Below the pieces are notes generated by a model that had not been told where the DNA came from, searched no databases, and was given only the letters and a program-made list of their open reading frames with translations. This document shows, piece after piece, positions 19,255 to 27,618 of a stretch of 35,289 nucleotides of DNA; position 1 is the stretch's first letter, and the number at the start of each line of letters is the position of its first letter. Both the position numbers and the translations under genes were made by a program. The stretch is from the NCBI GenBank assembly GCA_021824065.1, contig JAKALU010000012.1, positions 1 through 35,289 on the forward strand. The letters are read 5' to 3'. The stretch comes from Nitrospirota bacterium (GTDB lineage: Bacteria > Nitrospirota > Thermodesulfovibrionia > Thermodesulfovibrionales > UBA1546).

Positions 19255-20387
19255 CTTTCTGCCAGACCAGCAAGCTTTATTGCTTCTGTAAATTCACGCA
19301 CTGCCCTTTCGATAGGAAAATTTTCAGCCTTCTCTCTTGCCTTTTCCCCCATGACTTTTAGATTCTTCAGGGTAAGATTTATCTTATCAGCCAATTCTCC
19401 TGAATCAGAAAGTTTATCCAGAACAAAGCCCTCATTCCCATTTTCTATAAGTTCGGCTACACCATTATTTTTTGTCGTGATTACAGGAAGCCCTGATGCC
19501 ATTGCCTCCAAAGTGGCATTGCTGAAAGGGTCGTATAACGTTGGCAATACAAATATGTCTGCTGCTGCATAGAATCTTTCTATCCCTCTCTGAGGTTCAA
19601 GAAAAACAACCCTGTCAGAAATTCTATGCCTTTCTGCCAACTCTTTATATTTGCCTGTGTTACTCTTACCAATAACCAAAACCTTTATGTCCTCGCTTTT
19701 TATTAAAGCAACAGAATCTATAAGGGTCCTCAGCCCTTTTCTCTCAAAGCCAGACCCAACAAAAAGTATTATCTTTAAATCTTCGGATAAGCTAAAGTCT
19801 TTTCTCACATCCTTACGCAATATGTTTTTATTTTCCGGGGTAAATCTATTTAAATCAACCCCATTATATATTGTAATTATCCTTTCCTCTGGAACAGCAT
19901 AATGTTTTATTATCTGGTTTTTCACCATTTTTGAGTTTGCAACTATAAGCTTTGTATCTGAAAAAAGCCTTTTTTCAAGACTGAGAAGCGAGATATGAAG
20001 GGGATCTATCTTGAATGAAAGGTTTTTGTAAAATGGCTCAATTTTTGACCGTATCTCCAACCACTCTGCGTGACATCCCTCTCCAGCCCTGTATATATCC
20101 TGACAGGTCGTGCGCTCAAAACTTATGACACAGTCAAATTTTTTGAGTTTTGAGCTTTGAGTTCTTAGTTTTGAGTTTATGCTGACGTTAAATGTCACTG
20201 TACTGAGGAATGAGGTAAGAGGCAGAAGATTCACCTTGTGGAAAGTTACGCCTTTCTCCTCCGGCCATTCATTCGCAAATATCTGTATCTCATGTCCTGC
20301 CCTTTTAAGATGTTCAATAAGGGTCTGAAGATACCTTTCCGCCCCTCCTTCGATAGAAAATTTCTTTTTTATAAATGCAAGTCTCAT
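19251..20387 (-). CDS. GT4-family glycosyltransferase (WaaG-like)
   Basis: MRLAFIKKKFSIEGGAERYLQTLIEHL; SFERTTCQDIYRAGEGCHAEWL; PTLYDPFSNATLEAMASGLPVITT. Confidence 0.92.
   Translation of the reverse strand: MRLAFIKKKFSIEGGAERYLQTLIEHLKRAGHEIQIFANEWPEEKGVTFHKVNLLPLTSFLSTVTFNVSINSKLRTQSSKLKKFDCVISFERTTCQDIYRAGEGCHAEWLEIRSKIEPFYKNLSFKIDPLHISLLSLEKRLFSDTKLIVANSKMVKNQIIKHYAVPEERIITIYNGVDLNRFTPENKNILRKDVRKDFSLSEDLKIILFVGSGFERKGLRTLIDSVALIKSEDIKVLVIGKSNTGKYKELAERHRISDRVVFLEPQRGIERFYAAADIFVLPTLYDPFSNATLEAMASGLPVITTKNNGVAELIENGNEGFVLDKLSDSGELADKINLTLKNLKVMGEKAREKAENFPIERAVREFTEAIKLAGLAES
20145..20179. repeat. 7-bp tandem repeat (GAGTTTT-like, 5 diverged copies) inside a GT4 gene
   Basis: gagtttt gagcttt gagttct tagtttt gagttta; encodes NSKLRTQSSKLK on the minus strand. 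Confidence 0.85.
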
Positions 20388-20458
20388 TAGAGAATTATAT
20401 TACTACATATAGCCAGTTGATTGACAATATTGGTATTCATAGGTTACGATAAAAACAT

Positions 20459-20536
<78 letters not shown>

Positions 20537-20565
20537 ATAAAAATGCTTAATCTCCAATAGATTAG

Positions 20566-20602
20566 AGGCTGTCATAGCAAAATGTTATGACAGCCTTTTT
20601 TT
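20566..20602 (+). terminator. Rho-independent terminator downstream of tRNA-fMet
   Basis: aggctgtcata / gcaaaatgt / tatgacagcct stem of 11 bp followed by a T-run. Confidence 0.85.
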
Positions 20603-20656
20603 ACCAGCAGGACAGTTACAGGACAGTAAATTTAAATCTATTTTTATCACTCAAAT

Positions 20657-20959
20657 ATGTCAAAAGACAAAGACAATAAGAGTCATCCCATAGTCTCCAT
20701 GGACAAAGAAGAAAGAGAAGAAATCTGGGACGAGGCTTATCTGAAAGAAGAAGGCATTGTTCTTGAATTCAATCCTGATACAAACACAGGCAAAATAAAA
20801 TCTCTCAGCGATAACGGCATCTATAATATTGACAGTCGTGAACTTATAAGAACGAATATTGAATTAAGACCTGGCGATAAAGTTTTATTTGCCCCCCTTG
20901 AAGACCCCGATGGCAATGATTATGCAAGGATAGTCAGGATAATTGAGCTAAACACTTAA
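20657..20959 (+). CDS. Small protein with a cold-shock/OB-like C-terminal half
   Basis: EGIVLEFNPDTNTGKIKSLSDNGIYNIDSRELI...LRPGDKVLFAP resembles a cold-shock beta-barrel pattern. Confidence 0.6.
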   Translation: MSKDKDNKSHPIVSMDKEEREEIWDEAYLKEEGIVLEFNPDTNTGKIKSLSDNGIYNIDSRELIRTNIELRPGDKVLFAPLEDPDGNDYARIVRIIELNT

Positions 20960-21033
20960 ATTTTAAACCTTCAATAAATTCAGACACCAATTCCGCTAGA
21001 ATTTTGCAGCGTTAAGTTGTAACGCAGAGGAAT

Positions 21034-21660
21034 CTATTCATCCATAGAATATTTGCTTATGTCCTTTATCCTATCCATTATATATTGGCCAATATTCTCG
21101 TAATCGTTACCTGCTTCGCTTACATCTATCGGCATTCCAAATGTCACCCGTATTTTTGCGGGTCGGGGCAGTAGTGCGCCTTGAGGGAGGAGTTTATCAG
21201 TCCCCTCAATTAACGCAGGCACAATCTTCACTTTGCATATGGAAGCGATCATCCCTATGCCGTTTTTGGGCTGTAGGCGACTGGCGCTTATGTTTCTACT
21301 TCCCTCTGGGAATATAACAACAATCATCCCTTCCGCAAGCTCCCGAATGGCTCTTTTTATTGAGGAGGCACCGGGATTTTGCCTCTTAACAGGAAATGCG
21401 TAATAACTCACTATATGCTTTAGCACTGGAATGTCGAAGAGTTCATGCCTTGCCATGAAGCGACAGCCTCCGGTGATCACGGTTGCTAAGAGAGGGGGAT
21501 CTACATAACTCAGATGGTTAGGTGCAATAATAATACCGCCTTTTCTGGGAATATTTTTAATACCCTTTACTTCCAATCCGCCGAATATTTTAAAAAAGGG
21601 CTGTGAAAAACAGAGGGGTATAAATCTGTATATGATTCTACCGCAGAGCTTTTTTATCAC
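21034..21660 (-). CDS. 1-acyl-sn-glycerol-3-phosphate acyltransferase (PlsC family)
   Basis: APNHLSYVDPPLLA (HX4D-type motif as NHLSYVD), FPEGSRN. Confidence 0.93.
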   Translation of the reverse strand: MIKKLCGRIIYRFIPLCFSQPFFKIFGGLEVKGIKNIPRKGGIIIAPNHLSYVDPPLLATVITGGCRFMARHELFDIPVLKHIVSYYAFPVKRQNPGASSIKRAIRELAEGMIVVIFPEGSRNISASRLQPKNGIGMIASICKVKIVPALIEGTDKLLPQGALLPRPAKIRVTFGMPIDVSEAGNDYENIGQYIMDRIKDISKYSMDE

Positions 21661-21662
21661 AA

Positions 21663-22691
21663 CTATACTCTCCAGATGTGCGGATAAAATTTCTCCATGA
21701 ATCCATCTACCATGTTGATTTCAAGTTTAAATTGATTCAATATTTTTTCAAGTATAGTTACAATTAGTAATATAGGCAACATAAGTGATGCAATGGTAAT
21801 TTTAAAAAATCCGCAGTTGAGTTTTCTGATTGCTGGGTAGTTATTAATGACTCCATGCAGCACTGTATATTCAATCAAAAACAGCACACTTGCAGGCAGC
21901 GCACTAAAAACAGTTATTACCTGAAAGATGCGATCAATTATTTTGGGTTTTCTTATTAAATCATGAATATTATTTTTTGAATATGTAAAGGGTTTATTTG
22001 AGACCAGTCCTTCTTTTAGCCATTTAATGTGGAGATAAGAAATTACATACGCCGTTATTGCTACAATATCCATTATCGGTCTGAAATGGCTGCCATTGTC
22101 TCCATATATGGTTTTGACTTTAACAAACCGAATTGTTCCCCCCATATCTCCTGCCTTCATTAATATTTCTGTTTCCGTAACATATTTCTCAGTTGTCAGA
22201 CATATTTTTTTTATCAATGAAAGGGGATAAAGTCTGAATCCGCACTGGGTATCCTCTACGAATTGATTTGCAGCGAGGGAAATATAGAATCGAGCAATAT
22301 GCATAGAATTATACCTTGCCCTTGGAATCCTCTCCTTCTCATGCATTCTTGTGCCGACAATTATATCTTCTGGATACATGTTATGATCATTTAAAAAAAA
22401 GGGTATATCATCCGGGTCATGCTGGCCGTCCGCGTCTAAGCTGATTACAGATTTATATCCATATTCCTCGGCTTTTTTAAAAAGAATTTTTAATGCATTG
22501 CCTTTCCCCCTGTTTCGGTCTATCTTGATTACATCTGCACCGGCAAGAGATGCAGCAATTGCAGTATCATCGGCAGAGCCATCATCGGCAACAAGAACCC
22601 TATCTACATACTTTAATGCGCCTTTGACGACACTCTTTATGGTTTTAGATGCATTATATGCAGGAATTATGACACAGAGATTAGATGTCAA
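21663..22691 (-). CDS. GT2-family glycosyltransferase with C-terminal TM segments
   Basis: LCVIIPAYNASKTIKSVVKGAL; VADDGSADDT; SLDADGQHDPDDIP; hydrophobic C-terminus. Confidence 0.92.
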   Translation of the reverse strand: MTSNLCVIIPAYNASKTIKSVVKGALKYVDRVLVADDGSADDTAIAASLAGADVIKIDRNRGKGNALKILFKKAEEYGYKSVISLDADGQHDPDDIPFFLNDHNMYPEDIIVGTRMHEKERIPRARYNSMHIARFYISLAANQFVEDTQCGFRLYPLSLIKKICLTTEKYVTETEILMKAGDMGGTIRFVKVKTIYGDNGSHFRPIMDIVAITAYVISYLHIKWLKEGLVSNKPFTYSKNNIHDLIRKPKIIDRIFQVITVFSALPASVLFLIEYTVLHGVINNYPAIRKLNCGFFKITIASLMLPILLIVTILEKILNQFKLEINMVDGFMEKFYPHIWRV

Positions 22692-24135
22692 CCTTCATAC
22701 CCTCCCTTTCGAGAATCTCACTCGCTGCCCTAGCACCTGAATATGCAGCAGCCAGAACCCCACCCCCCATATCACCCCAGTGGCCAGCTATATATAGATT
22801 CTTTATCCCGTGCCTTCTTGTTCCTCGAAAGCCGGGGGCTTGTTTCCAGCCGAATGCCGCGCCGTTGAAGTTCATAGTATACCTGTTAAGAGTTTTGGGT
22901 GTCGCACAATCGAGAGTCACAATCCTCTCTCTTATGCCGGGGATTATCTTTTCCGCTTTTTTAATAATTTTTTCCGTGCAAAGCGCTTTGTCTATTGCCC
23001 TGCCTGTAGTCTCTACCATCTCATGCAGAACCACTGTGCCGAAACCTTCAGGAGCACGCGATTTATCTTCGAGGCTTGCCGCGGTCATACCGATGGTCGA
23101 ATCCTCTCCGAACTCCATCTCCCGAGAGAAAAAACTTTCAATATCATAAGAAGGGAAATAACCTATGCTTGAGTGTCTGCCAGTATCTCCTTTGATGCCA
23201 GCATATAAAATAAAGAAAGATGTCGAAACACCCGGATTGCGCATTAGTTCGTCAGTAAAGGATGAATATTTTCCTCCCAAGAGTGAATTAAAGGTATGAC
23301 AAAAATCCGCGTTTGAGATTATATATCGCGCTGCATATTCTTCTCCGTTTTCGCATATAACGCCTACGCATCTCTCCCGATTATCCATAAGAATCCGCCT
23401 TGCTCCATTGCCAAGGATTGCTTGTCCGCCAATGTCTATTATACCGGTAAGCATAGCATCGGCAAGTTTCTGAAAGCCCCCGACTGTTCTGCACGCGCCG
23501 AGGCTGAAATAGCTCATTATCATATTAATCATTGTAAAGGCTGAAACCCTTGAAGGGGGGAGGCCTATAAAAGGGCATCTGTCGGACAATACAGCTTTAA
23601 GCCTATTGTCGCCTATATATTCATTCAGATAATCTTCATATGAACTGTTCATCGTCTTTAAAATATCAGAATTTATTTCATAGAGCTCTTGCCTTCCGGA
23701 AATGGAAGCATTAATCGCGGATTGCGCGTCTGAATATATCCTATCGGCTTTTTCAAAGAGCTTTTTTATTGAATCGGCAGAAGACGGAAATATGACCGAG
23801 AGCCTGTCTATATATGCGTCTATGTCTTTATCGACCACAATCTCAAAGTCCGGAAATTTGCTTACTCTTATAGGATCCAGTATGTTAAAACTTATGTTCT
23901 TCTCGATTTTAAGGACTTCCATCGTCTTATATATCAGTCCTCCTGAATTAACTCCTGATATTGAATCCAACGCAGAATCGAAAATAAAACCGTTTCTTTT
24001 AAAAGAAGAAAGATAACCGCCTGGCGTGATATGTCTTTCGATAATCAGAGTCTTTAACCCCTTTGATGAAAGCATACCGGCGCTTACGAGGCCTCCTATC
24101 CCGCTGCCTATGACTATGGCGTCAAAATTTTTCAT
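22681..24135 (-). CDS. FAD-dependent desaturase/oxidoreductase (phytoene desaturase / CrtI-like)
   Basis: DAIVIGSGIGGLVSAGMLSSKGLKTLIIERHITPGGYLSSFKRNGFIFD; C-terminal NLYIAGHWGDMGGGVLAAAYSGARAASEIL. Confidence 0.88.
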   Translation of the reverse strand: MKNFDAIVIGSGIGGLVSAGMLSSKGLKTLIIERHITPGGYLSSFKRNGFIFDSALDSISGVNSGGLIYKTMEVLKIEKNISFNILDPIRVSKFPDFEIVVDKDIDAYIDRLSVIFPSSADSIKKLFEKADRIYSDAQSAINASISGRQELYEINSDILKTMNSSYEDYLNEYIGDNRLKAVLSDRCPFIGLPPSRVSAFTMINMIMSYFSLGACRTVGGFQKLADAMLTGIIDIGGQAILGNGARRILMDNRERCVGVICENGEEYAARYIISNADFCHTFNSLLGGKYSSFTDELMRNPGVSTSFFILYAGIKGDTGRHSSIGYFPSYDIESFFSREMEFGEDSTIGMTAASLEDKSRAPEGFGTVVLHEMVETTGRAIDKALCTEKIIKKAEKIIPGIRERIVTLDCATPKTLNRYTMNFNGAAFGWKQAPGFRGTRRHGIKNLYIAGHWGDMGGGVLAAAYSGARAASEILEREGMKVDI

Positions 24136-24136
24136 A

Positions 24137-24652
24137 TTACAGCTTATCTCCGAAAAGATATAGCAATGCCGGAAGCGTAAGCAGCGCGGCAGCTGCGCAG
24201 AATACAGCCCCTATCGTAAGAACAAGGCCTACGGACGCAATCCCTGCAAACTTAGCTGTTATAAGGCTTCCGCACCCAGCCACTGTCGTTGCTGCGCACA
24301 TCATAACATTTTTACCAGACAGCCGGAGAGCACTACCGGCATCTCTTCTTTCTTCCATCAGAAAAGCATTCATAACATAAATCCCGTAATCCACGCCGAG
24401 ACCGAAAAGCAAGGCAAGAGTGCCGATATTGATAAAGTTAAAGGGCGCGTTTATATAGCCCATAATGCCGGGCACAAACAAAAATCCGAGTGTCACCGGA
24501 AGCATAACCAACAATGTATATTTCGCCTTTTTAAAGAAAAGGTGAATAATAATAATATTTAGAAAAAGTGTTGCCGCAACTGCAAGGCTGCTCCCGCGTA
24601 TTATTGATGCCTTTATTTCCCCGAATAAAACAGGCATTCCGGTCAGTATTCA
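24137..24652 (-). pseudogene. C-terminal fragment of an MMPL/RND-family exporter
   Basis: ILTGMPVLFGEIKASIIRGSSLAVAATLFLNIIIIHLFFKKAKYTLLVMLPV...NIGTLALLFGLGVDYGIYVMNAF. The frame opens only to a TGA at 24650-24652, so the N-terminal half is missing. Confidence 0.75.
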
Positions 24653-25440
24653 ATCGCCGCTCTTAGCAGCGTAATATATGAAACTATATTTTCCTTTAGA
24701 GGAACGAATCTTGAGCCGTATCCTAAATCAGATGGACTGTTGCTATCTGCCTTCAGATTTTCAGATTTCATACCTGATGAACCCAATAAGCATTTATTCT
24801 CCGCTTCAGGCACCAGATATTTTCTTACGATCTTCCTATGGGCCATTTTGGTTTCTTCTATGTTCAGCAATATCTTTTTATGGACAATTTCAGAAACGCT
24901 CAAATATTTTTCTTCAAGATGCTGAGCCGGTACATGTATATAATGCAGGGTGGATACATAGAGCCTGTAGTCCTGTCCGCTTACGTAGCAGGCAAGTATC
25001 GGATCTAGTCCATAGCGCGAGGAATACGTAGAAAAAAAAGAAAATGCAAGCGATGAAATTGTGATTGGCAATGCTGTTTTGTTTAGGCCCTGATTGACCT
25101 GTTTGAGAAAGGAGGAAACCATATCAAGGTTAATTGATGCTTTGTTATAGGGTGATCTTAAGGAAAAGAAAAATCCGTCGTTTTCCTTATCGACTGGGGA
25201 CTCATCTATCAATTTGCAAATGACATGAGGCAGCGGCACCATCACTGACTCGGAGACCTTTCTACAGAGATTGTTTCCTTCAATTTTTGATTTCAAAAAA
25301 ACCAGAGGTGGTTTATATAAAACGTATCGGCCATTTGACCTGGAGATGTAAATATGCTGTTCCTTGAAATTTAGCCTATTCCTTGGATCATTGATATTCC
25401 AGAGGCTGAAAAGCAGCCTCGGTTCAGTACCGGTATGCAT
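24643..25440 (-). CDS. Divergent tyrosine-recombinase-like C-terminal domain (tentative)
   Basis: FIILVMHTGTEPRLLFSLWNI resembles the TGxRxxELLxLxW box I region; ITISSLAFSFFSTYSSRYGLDPILACYVSGQ...LHYIHV resembles HxLRHTFAT...GH...Y with substituted catalytic positions. In frame with the upstream ORF across one TAG. Confidence 0.45.
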   Translation of the reverse strand: MHTGTEPRLLFSLWNINDPRNRLNFKEQHIYISRSNGRYVLYKPPLVFLKSKIEGNNLCRKVSESVMVPLPHVICKLIDESPVDKENDGFFFSLRSPYNKASINLDMVSSFLKQVNQGLNKTALPITISSLAFSFFSTYSSRYGLDPILACYVSGQDYRLYVSTLHYIHVPAQHLEEKYLSVSEIVHKKILLNIEETKMAHRKIVRKYLVPEAENKCLLGSSGMKSENLKADSNSPSDLGYGSRFVPLKENIVSYITLLRAAIEY

Positions 25441-25479
25441 TACAAGTATTATGAAAATAACTATACTTTTTTCTATGTC

Positions 25480-26670
25480 CTAAAACTTGTTCCACGATTC
25501 CGCGATATACGAATAAATCAAAGAGTAATGGTGCAATTTATCGTAATTTTTTTCCCAAAAAAACATGTGTGAGCGAAGATTAAGCGTATCTACCCATCTG
25601 TGCTTTAAACTTGGCGGCCGGGGAACGGCTTTTTCAATGGCATCCTGCTTCGAATCGTTCGTGTCACTTTGACTATGATCATAAAGCAAGTCAAAATGGA
25701 TTAATTCCTCATGGTCTATGAATTCATCATCCAAATCCTCGTGAGTTAGCTGATTCATAAAAATAGACGCTGCCGTTACGCGAGTCGTTGAAAATTTATC
25801 ATCGTCATTGTCACTGTCAGTCCTGGTTCCGCTTATTGTGGTATCAGTTAATCCCGGCCTTCTTATGTAGGGATAAGCCGTTGTTGTATCAGGTGAGCCA
25901 TGGGCATGAGAATGAATGTCTTCGTTCTCGATTAAGATCCTGATGAGCTTTTTCTCGTATTCTGTAGCGGCATGCCCTGCCTTGTCGCTTACATTCCCCC
26001 ATTCAATCTTATCGTAATTTCTGAACGCGTCCTTGATGAGTTCAAGTAAAAAATCATCATCCTCGTGTTGTTTTTCAAGTAGCTCTTCGTCATATTTTTT
26101 CTGTTCATTTGCATAGACGAAAAAATATCTGAATGCCCTTAGATAATCGCACTCAGTACCATCAACAAGATTGGACGACATTACTTTTTTAATCCCATTA
26201 AAAAATCTAATGCAGTAAAATCTAAAAAGAGGAGATACGTCATTTTTTATAAAGGTTATAGGGGGACTTTTTTTATTCACATAATGACCCGAAGCAACCA
26301 CATAAAAAATAAACACTGGATGCTCCGTCATATTTACTTTCCTGTTGTATTTTAGAGCCGGAGATTTTTCAATAAAGCCAAACCATTTGGTTAAAAGATC
26401 TGTGAGGAAAATCTCTTCCGCTGCTTCCATATCTTTGTGCAAGCATAGTTGCCTCAGCAACTCCAGCAAGGCTCTTTTGCCCTGCAGTATGCCGTGCAGA
26501 TCCGTAGGCGGACAAATTAATGCCAGTACGCTGTTCAGCAACATCTTAATTTCATCCGCACTAAGAGAAAATTCTTGTGAAAGAGCTAAAATGTAGTCCT
26601 CGTCATGGTCAAATGTCTGCTCTACAGTCACCAGTTTCTTAACCTTATCAACAATTTTTTTAATGTCCAC
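25480..26670 (-). CDS. Unknown 396-aa protein, possible N-terminal part of the recombinase-like protein
   Basis: Complete ORF overlapping the upstream gene by 11 nt; same frame as 24643-25440, separated by TAG at 25480-25482 and 13 codons. Confidence 0.65.
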   Translation of the reverse strand: MDIKKIVDKVKKLVTVEQTFDHDEDYILALSQEFSLSADEIKMLLNSVLALICPPTDLHGILQGKRALLELLRQLCLHKDMEAAEEIFLTDLLTKWFGFIEKSPALKYNRKVNMTEHPVFIFYVVASGHYVNKKSPPITFIKNDVSPLFRFYCIRFFNGIKKVMSSNLVDGTECDYLRAFRYFFVYANEQKKYDEELLEKQHEDDDFLLELIKDAFRNYDKIEWGNVSDKAGHAATEYEKKLIRILIENEDIHSHAHGSPDTTTAYPYIRRPGLTDTTISGTRTDSDNDDDKFSTTRVTAASIFMNQLTHEDLDDEFIDHEELIHFDLLYDHSQSDTNDSKQDAIEKAVPRPPSLKHRWVDTLNLRSHMFFWEKNYDKLHHYSLIYSYIAESWNKF

Positions 26671-27394
26671 AATCTTTCACCTCCTCACGATACTTACAGG
26701 TTTTACCTCCCCTAAAATTACCCGCGCAACCCAAAAAACTTTTATTGCCACGCGTGCGGATAAAAAGGCTCTCACTGCCGCATTTTTCGCATGTTTTGGA
26801 AGTTTTTCGTAGCCATGACTTAGTAGGATATTTATTCGCCCAGAAGAGTTGTGCTTCGTCTACCGACAAATAAGCCCTGAAATCACAGGGGCTTTTCTTG
26901 TTTTGTTTGCCGAAGCAGGTTACCTTGTAAAACCCCTTTTTAGCGCCCTCTTCTTCCGGTTTTCTGTATTTTGGCCTCTGCAAAATTTTTCCGCATAATG
27001 GACACAGCATCATGGCAGCTTTTCGCCTTCGCCTGGATAACATCGCAGGCGTCACATTACCTTTAGCTCCCTTAGCTCGTGATCCCGAGCATAAAACCTC
27101 CAAGTCCACCGTTTCCATCGATAGGACTTTTTCATATTCGTCAGGATCGGCTATAAGTGCGGGGATTTTCGTGTGCTTTCCATTGCCGTGCATTAGGACA
27201 TCGTATGCATAGTGTCTGGCAATTAGAACATATCCGCCGTTCTGCGATAAAAAGATGGGCGGTTTTGACCGGCAGTAAATCGGCAATGCCTCGCCGTAAG
27301 TTTTATGCAGTAATCTGATAAGGGCTTCGTTGTCCGGATTTTTCCCGGAAAATCTTATCTCCGACCGTGAAAGGTCAAGTTCTACTATTTTCAT
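26660..27394 (-). CDS. Protein with C-terminal zinc ribbons (topoisomerase C4 zinc-finger-like)
   Basis: CPLCGKIL... and CEKCGSESLFIRTRGNKSFLGCAGNFRGGKTCKY. Confidence 0.7.
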   Translation of the reverse strand: MKIVELDLSRSEIRFSGKNPDNEALIRLLHKTYGEALPIYCRSKPPIFLSQNGGYVLIARHYAYDVLMHGNGKHTKIPALIADPDEYEKVLSMETVDLEVLCSGSRAKGAKGNVTPAMLSRRRRKAAMMLCPLCGKILQRPKYRKPEEEGAKKGFYKVTCFGKQNKKSPCDFRAYLSVDEAQLFWANKYPTKSWLRKTSKTCEKCGSESLFIRTRGNKSFLGCAGNFRGGKTCKYREEVKDCGH

Positions 27395-27431
27395 GATTCC
27401 TCCTTAAAGTTAGTCTCTTTCTTATACTTCA

Positions 27432-27472
27432 AGGGGAATAGCGCTCTGGCTGTCAGCCACAACACTTCCCCT
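27432..27472. promoter_or_regulatory. Nested inverted repeats in the divergent intergenic region
   Basis: aggggaa (27432-27438) / ttcccct (27466-27472) enclosing tggctg-t-cagcca (27447-27459). Confidence 0.5.
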
Positions 27473-27534
27473 AGTATATATATTACTTACCATTAGTGAC
27501 ACTTCAGGCCGATCTGGCATAGAAGGCGATATTT

Positions 27535-27557
27535 GATTCCATTTCTCTTATGGAATC
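27535..27557. promoter_or_regulatory. 8-bp inverted repeat upstream of the AbiE-like operon
   Basis: gattccat-ttctctt-atggaatc. Confidence 0.5.
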
Positions 27558-27618
27558 GGTCATTTTTAGGTGAAAATTCTTATTGATTTTTTAGGGGCAG
27601 TTCCTGTAATGTTATATC

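Noticed and set aside
25480-25482. TAG as a pyrrolysine codon
   Set aside because: No pyl genes or PYLIS-like evidence in the window; a nonsense mutation or a split gene is simpler.
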